In this document: piece by piece, positions 41,922-51,179 of the stretch | Layout: each line of letters begins with the position of its first letter | Position numbering within the stretch: the stretch's first letter is position 1 | NCBI GenBank assembly: GCA_947487895.1 | Contig: CANKYF010000019.1 | Span: forward strand, 1 to 56,654 | DNA length: 56,654 nucleotides | Reading direction: 5' to 3' | Source: an uncultured Flavobacteriaceae bacterium | GTDB taxonomy: Bacteria; Bacteroidota; Bacteroidia; Flavobacteriales; Flavobacteriaceae | The notes under the pieces: generated by a model | Databases searched by the model: none | What the model saw: only the letters and a program-made list of their open reading frames with translations | Told to the model about the DNA's origin: nothing | Program-made: the position numbers and the translations under genes

Positions 41922-43005
41922 AAATTATTACGCCATTTTAATGGCAGGAGGTGTAGGTTCAAGATTTTGGCCAGTTAGTACACAAGAATTCCCTAAACAG
42001 TTTCACGATATGTTAGGAACTGGAGATACGCTTATTCAAAAAACATTTCACAGATTAGCAAGACTTATACCAAAAGAAAATATCTTTATTTTAACCAATG
42101 AGCGTTATAACGATTTAGTATTAGAGCAATTACCAGAAGTTGAACAGCGTCAGGTAGTTTTAGAACCAGCAATGAGAAATACGGCACCTTGTATTTTGTA
42201 TGCATCTTTAAAAATTCAAAAAGAAAACCCAAATGCGGTAATGATTGTAGCACCAAGTGATCATTGGATTGAAGATGAGGTAACTTTTTCTAAAAATGTA
42301 CAATCAGCTTTTGACTATTGTGAAAATAATGATGCATTAATGACCTTAGGGATTCAGCCAACATTCCCTAATACGGGCTATGGGTATATTGAGTTTAACA
42401 AGGTGTCTGAGGTTCTCGAAGACACAAAAGTGAAATCAGTCAATCAGTTTAGAGAAAAACCAAATTATGAAACAGCAAAAGAATTCTTAGCGCAAGGTAA
42501 TTTCCTTTGGAATGCAGGTATTTTTATGTGGAGTGCCAAGTCTGTTATCACAGCATTTCAAAATAATCAACCAGAATTATACCAATTATTTGAAGTAGGA
42601 ATTAGTGCTTATAATACCAAAGCTGAAAGTGATTTCATAAAAGAAAATTATCCGTTAGCAGAAAACATTTCAGTAGATTATGCCATTATGGAAAAATCTA
42701 AAAATGTACATGTCATTGCTGCAGAATTTGATTGGAATGACTTGGGTACCTGGGGAAGTCTTTATGATAAACTAGAAAAAGATAATAAAGATAATGCACT
42801 AGTTAGTGATAAGGTGCTACTAGAAAACGCAGAAGGAAACATAGTAAGAGCACCAAAAGATAAAGTAGTGGTTATAGATGGTCTAAAAGATTATATCATT
42901 GTAGACCATGATAAAACCTTACTTATTTACCCTAAAGGAAAAGAACAAGAGATTAAACAATTACAAAAAAGAGTAAAAGATAAATTTGAAGTGCAACTAG
43001 TATAA
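41914..43005 (+). CDS. Mannose-1-phosphate guanylyltransferase
   Basis: Makes GDP-mannose from mannose-1-phosphate and GTP for surface glycans. The 363 residues carry the nucleotidyltransferase signature AGGVGSRFWPVS at 10-21 with FPKQFHDML following, MIVAPSDHWI at about 109-118, FREKPNYETAKEFLAQGNFLWNAG near 188-211 (here in two blocks), and SVDYAIMEKS at about 248-257. The C-terminal phosphomannose isomerase domain found in bifunctional ManC enzymes is absent. It is translationally coupled to the SprT-like gene and followed by DUF389. Confidence 0.93.
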   Translation: MNKNYYAILMAGGVGSRFWPVSTQEFPKQFHDMLGTGDTLIQKTFHRLARLIPKENIFILTNERYNDLVLEQLPEVEQRQVVLEPAMRNTAPCILYASLKIQKENPNAVMIVAPSDHWIEDEVTFSKNVQSAFDYCENNDALMTLGIQPTFPNTGYGYIEFNKVSEVLEDTKVKSVNQFREKPNYETAKEFLAQGNFLWNAGIFMWSAKSVITAFQNNQPELYQLFEVGISAYNTKAESDFIKENYPLAENISVDYAIMEKSKNVHVIAAEFDWNDLGTWGSLYDKLEKDNKDNALVSDKVLLENAEGNIVRAPKDKVVVIDGLKDYIIVDHDKTLLIYPKGKEQEIKQLQKRVKDKFEVQLV

Positions 43006-43056
43006 TCTTCAAAAGAAATTATTTCTATATTAGTGTTTTGATGGAAAAATACTAAA

Positions 43057-44505
43057 ATGGAAGAAAGTAAATTTAATTTCACCGAAGACGAATCTGTTAA
43101 CCAAGACAAAGCTGTAGCCCAAAGTAAAGAGGCAGTAAAAAAAGATGCCCAAGGACTGTTTCAAAGTATAAAACAGTTTTTAAGTGAGCTACTAGCTTTT
43201 AAAGAAGATACAGATAGAGATGCCACCATTGAGGCAATAAAAGGAGATATTCCCTTTAAAGGTGCTACCGCATGGATCTTAATCTGTTCTATTTTTGTAG
43301 CGTCCATTGGTTTAAATGCTAACTCTACAGCGGTTGTAATTGGAGCCATGTTAATTTCTCCATTAATGGGACCTATTTTAGGTGTTGGAATGTCCATTGC
43401 CATTAATGATATTGATTCTCTTAAAAAATCATTAGTCAATTTAGCGGTGATGATAATTTTAAGTTTACTCACTGCATATTTATTCTTTAAATTTTTTCCG
43501 TTAGGAAGTCAAGAAACTTCTGAACTTTTAGGAAGAACCAAACCAGATTTGAGAGATGTGTTTATTGCCTTTTTTGGTGGTTTAGCACTTATAATTGCCA
43601 GAACTAAAAAAGGAACCATAGCTTCTGTAATATTTGGTGTAGCTATTGCAACTGCTTTAATGCCGCCTTTATGTACTGCAGGTTATGGTTTAGCTCAAGG
43701 TAATATGGATTACTTTGGAGGCGCCATGTATTTATTTGGTATTAATACAATTTTCATTGCTTTAGCCACTTTTTTAGTGTTGAAAGTTTTACGCTTTCCA
43801 ATGTTGAAGTATGCAAATTCAAAAAGACGAAGAAATATTTCAAGGTTAGCGTTATTAATTGCTATAATTGTTATGGTTTGGCCAGTTTATACATTTATAA
43901 AAGTATTTAAAGAAAGCCAAGTTGAAAATGAATATGAAATGTTTGTTTTAGATGAAATTGAATCTAATGAATCTCTATGGCTACAGAGAAAGAAATTAGA
44001 TTCTGAAAATAACAAAATCACGCTTTACTTTAATGGAGAAATTAATCAGGCTACCGAAACTGATTTAAGAAATGAATTAAATAAGTTTGAACATATAAAA
44101 GATTTTAATTTAGTTATCAACGGAAATAAAAATGTAAGCGCCGAAAGGTTAATGGACTTATATGATAAAGCCTTAATAACAATTGAAGAAAAAGATAGCT
44201 TAATCAAGGCTATGCAACAAGAAATACAATTACTTAACAACCCAAAAAATAGAGGGATGTTAACCGTTAATGATTTTACAAATTTAGCTAAAGATGCTAA
44301 AATCAAATTTTCAGATTTAGAACATTTTGGTTTTGCAAAAATGTTGAGGTCTAACGACTTTAAAAAAGTAGATACAGTTGTAGTAGCTAATGTAAAATGG
44401 AAACCTTCGCTAACAGATAGTATAATTAATTCAAAAGAAAAAGAGCTTCTTAATTGGGTTAAGAATGAGATGAAACTTAAAACCCTTGAAATTAAGAGAG
44501 ATTAA
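43057..44505 (+). CDS. DUF389 integral membrane protein
   Basis: A 482-residue membrane protein. After a 60-residue soluble N-terminus, DUF389 covers about 70-290 with six or more helices. The family core is SIGLNANSTAVVIGAMLISPLMGPILGVG (about 85-113, here as two adjoining blocks), followed by ATALMPPLCTAGYGLA at about 200-215. A soluble C-terminal region of about 190 residues contains a predicted coiled coil (EEKDSLIKAMQQEIQLL). DUF389 function is not established. It lies 51 bp after the guanylyltransferase, probably in the same operon. Confidence 0.9.
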   Translation: MEESKFNFTEDESVNQDKAVAQSKEAVKKDAQGLFQSIKQFLSELLAFKEDTDRDATIEAIKGDIPFKGATAWILICSIFVASIGLNANSTAVVIGAMLISPLMGPILGVGMSIAINDIDSLKKSLVNLAVMIILSLLTAYLFFKFFPLGSQETSELLGRTKPDLRDVFIAFFGGLALIIARTKKGTIASVIFGVAIATALMPPLCTAGYGLAQGNMDYFGGAMYLFGINTIFIALATFLVLKVLRFPMLKYANSKRRRNISRLALLIAIIVMVWPVYTFIKVFKESQVENEYEMFVLDEIESNESLWLQRKKLDSENNKITLYFNGEINQATETDLRNELNKFEHIKDFNLVINGNKNVSAERLMDLYDKALITIEEKDSLIKAMQQEIQLLNNPKNRGMLTVNDFTNLAKDAKIKFSDLEHFGFAKMLRSNDFKKVDTVVVANVKWKPSLTDSIINSKEKELLNWVKNEMKLKTLEIKRD

Positions 44506-44571
44506 AGCAGTAAAAATCGTTAATAAAATTTGTACGTATTTAAAAATTTACATTTTTATTTTTTATCTTCG

Positions 44572-44595
44572 AAAAATACAATCGATTGTATTTTT
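44572..44595. promoter_or_regulatory. 24-bp perfect palindrome over the GH105-BNR promoter
   Basis: The half-site AAAAATACAATC (44572-44583) is followed directly by its exact reverse complement (44584-44595), giving a perfect 24-bp palindrome. The -7 box TATTTTTG (44589-44596) lies within its right arm, and the ATG is 28 bp further on. A dimeric repressor (LacI-, GntR- or TetR-like) bound here would block the promoter. No T-tract beyond five bases follows, so a terminator is less likely. Confidence 0.65.
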
Positions 44596-44623
44596 GACTA
44601 AATAATTAAAACTAATTGAACTC

Positions 44624-47044
44624 ATGAGACAAATTATTCTTTATTTGTTTGTAATCTACTTATGCTTTAACTGTGCCGAAAAAAAAGTAGAACCTTTAAA
44701 AACTCCAAATCCTAAAGACGTTATAAAAATTACTGAGAAGGTTGCCAATTGGCAAATAGAAACGTTTGAAGAGATGGGTAAATATAGGGCGTTGCCATCA
44801 CCAGAAAACAGAAAAAAATGGAATAATAGAAATAAGCATCATGAATTAGATTGGACCAACGCTGCTTTATATGCTGGAATGTTTGAGTTAACAAAAGTTT
44901 CCCATTATCCAAAATACATAAACTGGCTAGTAGAACTAGGAGATAGAAATCATTGGGAATTGTATAATCGTATGTATCATGCAGATGATCATGCCGTTGG
45001 TCAGATGTATTTAAGCTTACATCAAAATAATCGCTTAAGAAATATCGCTTCTATAAAACCTACTAAAGCTAAGTTTGATTCAATAATGAAAAGTGATAAA
45101 GCTAATGATTATCACTGGGATTGGTGTGATGCATTATTTATGGCACCACCAGTTTGGGCTAGATTAGCTAAAATTACTAAAGATAGTACCTATTTAGAAT
45201 ATATGGATAGCCAGTATCATAAAACCTATAATGAGCTTTGGGATACTAATGAACAATTATTTTTTAGAGATAAATCTTATATTGAAAAACGAGAAAAAAA
45301 CGGCAATAAAATATTTTGGTCTCGTGGAAATGGTTGGGTTTTTGGCGGTTTAGCCTTAATGATTCCAGACTTACCAAAAGATTGGGAAGGAAGAACATTT
45401 TATGAAGATACCTTTAAGAAAATAGCTAAAACATTAGTTAAAACCCAAAGAGACGATGGTACATGGTCTACAGGGCTTTTAGGAGATGTAGATGTATATG
45501 AAACTGTAGAAACTAGCGGAACTTCATTTTTTACATATGGTATAGCTTGGGGAATCAATAATGGCTTACTAGATAAAGAAACTTATGAGCCTATTTTATT
45601 TAAAGCATGGAATGCCTTAGCTAAATGTGTAAACAAAGATGGCATGTTAGGGTATGTGCAACCTATTGGAGGTTCACCAGGAGAAAGTTTTAAAGATTAT
45701 ACAGAGGTTTATGGTATAGGTGCATTTTTAGCAGCTGGTTCAGAAGTATATAAATATCTAAATAAGTTTCACCCTTTGGTAAGGGATACGCAACATGTAA
45801 CGTTCATGAAAGATGGTGGTTGGTGCTGGTATCAAGACCCTAGATCAATCATTAGTAATGGTAAATTATTAATAGGAGGCTTGAGCGGGCAAAGTGGTGA
45901 TGTGCGTTTAGGTGTTTATGATTTAAAAAGTGAAAAAGCAGATAGTACAATAGTGCTTCATGAAAAGCTTCAAAAAGATGACCATAATACACCAGCTTTA
46001 TATCAAAGACCAGATAAAAGTGTGTTAGCAGTTTGGGCAAAACACGGCCGTGAAAAAACACATTATTATAATATATCAACATCTAATAGTTATATAAATT
46101 GGGGAGAAACAAAACAGTTTCAACATGACTATGATTACAAGAATGGTGTTACTTATATGAATCTATATTATCTTAAAAATGAAGGTAAACTATATAATTT
46201 CTTTAGAAGCGGAGCTACTTACAATCCGTCATTTATAACGTCTAATGACCATGGTGAAACTTGGGGCAATTCTACACACTTCATAGCTAATGATATTAAG
46301 GGATATCAACGGCCTTATGCTCGTTATTTTCAAGTAGATGAAAATACTATTGGTATTTCATACACAGATGGTCATCCACGTCAGTATGGTAATAATCTAT
46401 TTTATGCAGAATATACAAATGGCGCATTTTATAAAGCTGATGGTACAAAAATTAAAAATGTTGTAGATGGACCTTTAAGAACTTCAGAAGGAGAAAAATT
46501 ATTCCAAGGTAGTGATTCTTATAAAAAACTACTTATAAATGAAAGTGTGCCTAATAGTGCTTGGACCTGCGCTATGGCAACAGATAAAAATAATAATCCT
46601 CATGTTGGATATTCCTTATACTTAAATGATAATGACCTCAGATATAGAATAGTTTCTTGGGATGGTGAAAAATGGCATGATAGAGAAATAGCCTATGCTG
46701 GGAAATGTTTATATAAAGTTGAAAGTAGCTATACTGGCTTAATGGCTTTTGATCCTGAAAATCCAACTAAAGTGTATATTTCTACAGATGTAGATCCTTC
46801 AACTGGAAAAGATCTGGGTGATGTTCATGAAATTTACGAAGCTACTATTAACATCACCGATGATATCAATACAATTAAATGGAAAGCAATAACTAAGAAC
46901 TCTAATTACAGAAATATTCGTCCAATAGTAGTTGCCAATGAAGGCTATAAAGTACTGTTATGGTTAAACGGTCCTTGGGATGACTTTACTAATTACGCTT
47001 CTGATGTACAAGGAATTATCTTAGAAAAACCTGAAGCTTTATAA
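44624..47044 (+). CDS. GH105 hydrolase-BNR_4 propeller fusion lipoprotein
   Basis: An 806-residue lipoprotein (lipobox FNC, C17). Residues about 30-385 are GH105, which removes unsaturated uronic acids left by polysaccharide lyases: MYHADDHAVGQMY (D121/D122), DYHWDWCDALFMAPPVWA with the likely proton donor D169, FWSRGNGWVFGGLA, and ETSGTSFFTYGIAWG. Residues about 390-800 are a BNR_4-type propeller (DGGWCWYQDPRSI, HNTPALYQRP, ITSNDHGETWGNS, GYQRPYARYFQ), the group that includes PL24/PL25 ulvan lyases. A single protein may cleave ulvan-like chains and process the product. Tail overlaps the convergent gene by 6 bp. Confidence 0.88.
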   Translation: MRQIILYLFVIYLCFNCAEKKVEPLKTPNPKDVIKITEKVANWQIETFEEMGKYRALPSPENRKKWNNRNKHHELDWTNAALYAGMFELTKVSHYPKYINWLVELGDRNHWELYNRMYHADDHAVGQMYLSLHQNNRLRNIASIKPTKAKFDSIMKSDKANDYHWDWCDALFMAPPVWARLAKITKDSTYLEYMDSQYHKTYNELWDTNEQLFFRDKSYIEKREKNGNKIFWSRGNGWVFGGLALMIPDLPKDWEGRTFYEDTFKKIAKTLVKTQRDDGTWSTGLLGDVDVYETVETSGTSFFTYGIAWGINNGLLDKETYEPILFKAWNALAKCVNKDGMLGYVQPIGGSPGESFKDYTEVYGIGAFLAAGSEVYKYLNKFHPLVRDTQHVTFMKDGGWCWYQDPRSIISNGKLLIGGLSGQSGDVRLGVYDLKSEKADSTIVLHEKLQKDDHNTPALYQRPDKSVLAVWAKHGREKTHYYNISTSNSYINWGETKQFQHDYDYKNGVTYMNLYYLKNEGKLYNFFRSGATYNPSFITSNDHGETWGNSTHFIANDIKGYQRPYARYFQVDENTIGISYTDGHPRQYGNNLFYAEYTNGAFYKADGTKIKNVVDGPLRTSEGEKLFQGSDSYKKLLINESVPNSAWTCAMATDKNNNPHVGYSLYLNDNDLRYRIVSWDGEKWHDREIAYAGKCLYKVESSYTGLMAFDPENPTKVYISTDVDPSTGKDLGDVHEIYEATINITDDINTIKWKAITKNSNYRNIRPIVVANEGYKVLLWLNGPWDDFTNYASDVQGIILEKPEAL

Positions 47045-48625
47045 TTTGGCAATAGTTTCATAAAGATCATCATCTTTTAATAAATTCATTTTTTTTCTAA
47101 GCCTATATCTAGAAGTATTTACACTTTCAGGTGAAATTCCTAGTAGCTGAGATATTTCTTTACTTGAAAAATTCAGTTTTATCAAAGCACACAATCTATG
47201 GTCTTTTCTGGTTAATTCAGGAAACTCTTTAGATAGGGTTTTATAAAAGAACTTATTTACAGAGGTAAAACGCGCATTAAAATGTTTCCAGTCAAAGTTT
47301 TTATTTATTTTTATTTTGGTAAGAATGTTTTTAACGTCTTCATTATTATCCTTATCAAGCAGTTTTAAACTGTCTTTAATTTCAAGAATAAGTTGATCTT
47401 TTTGAATAAGTTGAAGTGCAGAGCTAGTTAGTTCGCGATTCTTTAGAGCCAGAATTTCAGCGTTTTTCTCAAGACTCAACTTCTGCCTACTTAAGAAATC
47501 GTTTTTCTCAGAAGTTCGTCTTTTATGTAAATACCATACTATAATACCAGAAATAAGAAGCAATGAAACGATAGATACGGTTAAAGCTACATTTCTGAAG
47601 AAAAGTGTTTTTTGTTGTTGTTCAAGTTTGTTTAATTTCTCTGTCTCAAGTATTTTTTTTTGCGTTTCATTTTCAATTCTGAAGGCGTCTTTAATTTCTA
47701 AAATATCACTATTACTTTGACTTCTTACACCAAATAATTGTTCTGTTAAATCTTTAGAAAGTTGTAGATTTTTATAAGCTAAATCTTTTTTATTTGTTTT
47801 AAAGTATAAATCTCCCAGTTTTTGATATAAATCGGGAACATAATTAGAATGACTTTGGTATATTTTTGAATATTCTAGCGCTTTTAAGTAGTAAGATTCT
47901 CCTGTGTTATAAATTCCTTTTTTAAAATAAATATCTCCTAAAAATGAATAGAAAATAACAAGGTACTTAGGGTGTTTTTCTTTAAAATAGTTTTTATGAG
48001 GCAATAATTCATTCAGAGCATCATCATATCTTGATAAATGATAATAAATATAACCTTGTTCTGCATGCACAAATGGGAATTCTGTTTTTTTTAATTTAGA
48101 GAGCATTTGTCTACAACTATCTAAATATTTTTCAGATAATCCATAATTGCCGTTTTCTCTATTATGGCTTGCAATTATATAATAGGTGTCGCTTAGATTT
48201 TTATATTGCTTATTAGATGACTTTAAAAAATCCTTAGTTGTTTTTAATGATAATTGGTAAAAATGTTCAGCTTTATGTTCTCTTCTAAAAATACTATACA
48301 ATGTTCCCAATTTTCTATAAATCTTAGCTATGTGTGTACTGTCTGATATCGTATTAGAATATATTAAAGCTTCCCAATAACCATCATAAGATTTGGGGTA
48401 ATTTCCAGTGGTAGAATAAATAGAAGATAACTCAATTAAAGATTTTATAGCAGATAAAGTATCACCTTCTTTTAGGTTTTCTTTTTGTTCTTCTTTATAC
48501 TTTAGAATTAAACTGTCTAAGTTAATTGCTTTTAAATTCTGTAGTTCTGGAGTACCGCTTACTTGCCCTATTAAATTGAAGGGAATGAAGAAAATTAAAC
48601 TAAAAAACAGTTTTGTTAATTTCAC
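47039..48625 (-). CDS. TPR-LuxR type membrane regulator
   Basis: A 528-residue protein with a GTG start (48623-48625) and signal peptide (MKLTKLFFSLIFFIPFNLIGQ). Periplasmic TPR repeats cover about 40-300, one transmembrane helix lies at about 340-362 (NVALTVSIVSLLLISGIIVWYL in two pieces), a coiled coil follows to about 430, and a LuxR-type HTH covers about 465-520 (LCALIKLNFSSKEISQLLGI, then SPESVNTSRYRLRKKM). It is a membrane-spanning one-component regulator of a kind common in Flavobacteriia. It is convergent with the GH105 fusion and divergent from the exported dehydrogenase, so either could be a target. Confidence 0.85.
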   Translation of the reverse strand: MKLTKLFFSLIFFIPFNLIGQVSGTPELQNLKAINLDSLILKYKEEQKENLKEGDTLSAIKSLIELSSIYSTTGNYPKSYDGYWEALIYSNTISDSTHIAKIYRKLGTLYSIFRREHKAEHFYQLSLKTTKDFLKSSNKQYKNLSDTYYIIASHNRENGNYGLSEKYLDSCRQMLSKLKKTEFPFVHAEQGYIYYHLSRYDDALNELLPHKNYFKEKHPKYLVIFYSFLGDIYFKKGIYNTGESYYLKALEYSKIYQSHSNYVPDLYQKLGDLYFKTNKKDLAYKNLQLSKDLTEQLFGVRSQSNSDILEIKDAFRIENETQKKILETEKLNKLEQQQKTLFFRNVALTVSIVSLLLISGIIVWYLHKRRTSEKNDFLSRQKLSLEKNAEILALKNRELTSSALQLIQKDQLILEIKDSLKLLDKDNNEDVKNILTKIKINKNFDWKHFNARFTSVNKFFYKTLSKEFPELTRKDHRLCALIKLNFSSKEISQLLGISPESVNTSRYRLRKKMNLLKDDDLYETIAKL

Positions 48626-48735
48626 GGTCAGCTTAAAACCTAAAAATACATAAAGAAGTTTTTAAATCAAAAATTTTGTAATACACGGTTTTTTATAAAA
48701 AACTTAAAATCAATTAATTAATATAGTTATGTCCT

Positions 48736-48790
48736 TTTTTGTCTATACTGTTTCTATATAAATTTAATTTTTGTCTATAGTGTTGATATA
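48736..48790. promoter_or_regulatory. Direct repeats between TPR-LuxR regulator and SDR gene
   Basis: TTTTTGTCTATACTGTTTC (48736-48754) and TTTTTGTCTATAGTGTTG (48768-48785), each followed by a TATA word, start 32 bp apart, about three helical turns. The core TGTCTATAsTGTT lies about 100 bp before the SDR start. This 265-bp divergent gap has no gene. The repeats are candidate sites for the adjacent regulator. Confidence 0.45.
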
Positions 48791-48890
48791 TCAAAAATTA
48801 GTTTTTAACGGTATTAGTAAACAAATTAGCATGAGCTTTAAAAGACAGAATAAAACTTGAATAAAATATCAATTAATTAAACAAACTACT

Positions 48891-49709
48891 ATGTTCAAAT
48901 CAATTCACAAAAATTTCAAATTATTATTTTTTGGTATATCCATTATTTTATGTTTTGGTTCTTTTAGTACATATGCTAAATCTGATTTAGTGATTACTAA
49001 TATTGAAATCAAAAAAGAAGAAAAGACGGCAATTATTACAGGTTCAAACAGAGGTATGGGACTTGGTTGGGTTAAACATTTTCTTAGTGAAGGTTATACC
49101 GTTATTGCCACAGCTAGAAAACCCGAAAAGGCAACAGATTTAATAGCTTTAAAAAAGGAGTATAAGCAAAAATTATACATTGAAAAATTAGATGTTACCA
49201 TAGAAGAAGAACACAAGGCTCTTGGAGAGATGCTTAAAAAGAATAACATTAAAATTGATATAGCTATTAGTAATGCTGGTGTTACAGTTGAAGAAGATTT
49301 CGGAGAATGGACATCAAAGTCTTTTTTAATAAATTATAAAGTAAATACAATGGGAGTTGCATTTTTTGCGCAAACCATCTCTCCATATCTTAAAGAAGGC
49401 GCAAAATTAGTACAATTATCATCAGGACATGGAGCCATAAGTACTCATAATAAAGCAGGTAGTATTGATGCATATGGGGTAAGTAAAGCCGGAGTGAATA
49501 TGCTTACTAAAAAATTGTCTTTAAGATGGAAAGACCGTAAAATTATTGTTGTGTCCATTACTCCAGGTGGTGTTAAAACAGATATGAATCCTTGGGGAAA
49601 ATTATCTGTAGCAGAAGCAATTCCAATTATGTATGAAACTGTGACCAAACTAACACTGGAAAATAGCGGAACTTTTATAACTAATAAAGGTGAAGTAATG
49701 CCTTGGTAA
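48891..49709 (+). CDS. Short-chain dehydrogenase with N-terminal signal peptide
   Basis: A 272-residue SDR. The fold is complete: the NAD(P) loop TGSNRGMGLG at 50-59, D101 V102, N128-A-G, S177/S178, and the catalytic Y195 and K199 (YGVSK). Residues 1-29 (FKLLFFGISIILCFGSFSTYA) look like a cleavable signal peptide, which would place an NAD(P)-dependent enzyme in the periplasm, where the cofactor is not normally available. The fold starts only at about residue 45, so the extra N-terminus is real unless a later start is used; no ATG occurs before the glycine loop. The substrate is unknown. Confidence 0.88.
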   Translation: MFKSIHKNFKLLFFGISIILCFGSFSTYAKSDLVITNIEIKKEEKTAIITGSNRGMGLGWVKHFLSEGYTVIATARKPEKATDLIALKKEYKQKLYIEKLDVTIEEEHKALGEMLKKNNIKIDIAISNAGVTVEEDFGEWTSKSFLINYKVNTMGVAFFAQTISPYLKEGAKLVQLSSGHGAISTHNKAGSIDAYGVSKAGVNMLTKKLSLRWKDRKIIVVSITPGGVKTDMNPWGKLSVAEAIPIMYETVTKLTLENSGTFITNKGEVMPW

Positions 49710-49824
49710 TAATGTAGAAGTCTAAATCACATCACATTTAAATTCAATATATAATATAGCAAGCATTTTTAATAAAAGTGCAAGAATTCAACACCCTATT
49801 TTTAAGTTTCAAATTCTATAAAAA

Positions 49825-51090
49825 ATGATAAAAAAATTATTAAAAAAGGCTTCAGAAATTGAGACGCATGAAATAAAGGCAACAACACTATCTTTTCTGT
49901 TTGTGCTTATCCTAATGTTGGCTTACTACATTTTAAGACCAGTTAGAGATGCCATGGCAAGTGATTGGTCTGATGGGGAGGTAAGTCAATTATGGACACT
50001 TAATTTTTTTATAAGTACTGGTGTGGTAGCGTTTTATGGTATAGCGGTTTCAAAAATGAAATTTAAACTACTGGTACCAAGTGTGTATACATTTTTTGCA
50101 GTAACGTTTATGCTATTTTATTCATATATGTCGTCTGTTGAGAATAGTACATTAATAGATAAATGCTTTTATGTATGGTTAAGTGTTTTTGCCATGTTTC
50201 ACTTGTCTGTATTTTGGAGTTTTATGTCAGACATATTTAATAAAGATCAAGCCAGACGCTTATTTGCAACTATTGCTGCGGGAGCAAGTGCTGGTGCTTT
50301 GCTAGGACCAATGGTTCCAACATTATTTTCAGAAATGGGTACTGATAATTTAATTCTAGTAGCCTCTATATTACTACTAGTACCTATTCCAATCATTCTA
50401 ACTTTAACAAAGCTTAAAACAACAGAATTAAAGAATGAAGATGAAACAACAGACAAAAGTAAATACAAAATTGGCGGTAACCCTTTTGCTGGTTTCAAAT
50501 ATTTTGTAATAAACCCCTATCTACTAGCTATTGGTATTTTTATTTTGCTATATACCATGATAAGTACGTTTGTATATTTTGAGCAAAAGAATTTACTGGC
50601 GGAATTTGACAGAGCCAAAAGAACTCAAATTTTAGGAAGTATAGACTGGGTTGTTAATGTTTTAACGTTTACAATAGCATTTTTTGCAACGTCTAGAATT
50701 GTTAAAAAAATTGGTATGGGGTATACATTAGCACTAATGCCAATAATTGTTTGTGCTGGTATTTTAATATTAGCATTTGCACCAATTATTGTGGTGTTGT
50801 TAGCACTTCAGGTGACCCGCAGAGCAGGTAACTATGCAGTAACAAAACCAGCTCGTGAGATGTTGTTTACAGAAGTTGATAAGGAAACAAGATTCAAGGC
50901 CAAACCAGTTATAGATGTAGTAGTTTATAGAGGAGGGGATATGGCTACTGCATGGCTATTCACAGGTTTAACCGAAGGGTTAGGTTTAGGCTTTACAGCT
51001 GTTGGTGTTATAGGTGGAGCTATAGCGGCTATATGGGCAGGAGTAGGACTCTGGATGGGAAAATTTTACAATCGTAAGAAAGCAGAATAG
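49825..51090 (+). CDS. NTP/NDP exchange transporter-like (Tlc/MFS)
   Basis: A 421-residue membrane protein with about 12 helices. The start IETHEIKATTLSFLFVLILML and LRPVRDAMA (at about 39-47) match the Tlc-type ATP/ADP translocase and related MFS nucleotide-exchange proteins of free-living bacteria. The C-terminal FTEVDKETRFKAKPVIDVVVYRGGD (about 348-372, split here) is a further signature. Classical Tlc proteins serve energy parasites; in free-living Bacteroidota the substrate has not been settled. The next gene begins 89 bp later. Confidence 0.82.
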   Translation: MIKKLLKKASEIETHEIKATTLSFLFVLILMLAYYILRPVRDAMASDWSDGEVSQLWTLNFFISTGVVAFYGIAVSKMKFKLLVPSVYTFFAVTFMLFYSYMSSVENSTLIDKCFYVWLSVFAMFHLSVFWSFMSDIFNKDQARRLFATIAAGASAGALLGPMVPTLFSEMGTDNLILVASILLLVPIPIILTLTKLKTTELKNEDETTDKSKYKIGGNPFAGFKYFVINPYLLAIGIFILLYTMISTFVYFEQKNLLAEFDRAKRTQILGSIDWVVNVLTFTIAFFATSRIVKKIGMGYTLALMPIIVCAGILILAFAPIIVVLLALQVTRRAGNYAVTKPAREMLFTEVDKETRFKAKPVIDVVVYRGGDMATAWLFTGLTEGLGLGFTAVGVIGGAIAAIWAGVGLWMGKFYNRKKAE

Positions 51091-51179
51091 TAAGATTGTC
51101 AAAACGACAATATTTCAATTTTACAAAAAATAATTTTAAGAATATGTATTATAAAAAATCAAATTATAGTTTATTAAGT

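Noticed and set aside
51096-51179. N-terminal extension of the ThuA-like protein from a TTG
   Set aside because: It would bury a clean signal peptide that starts at the ATG at 51180.
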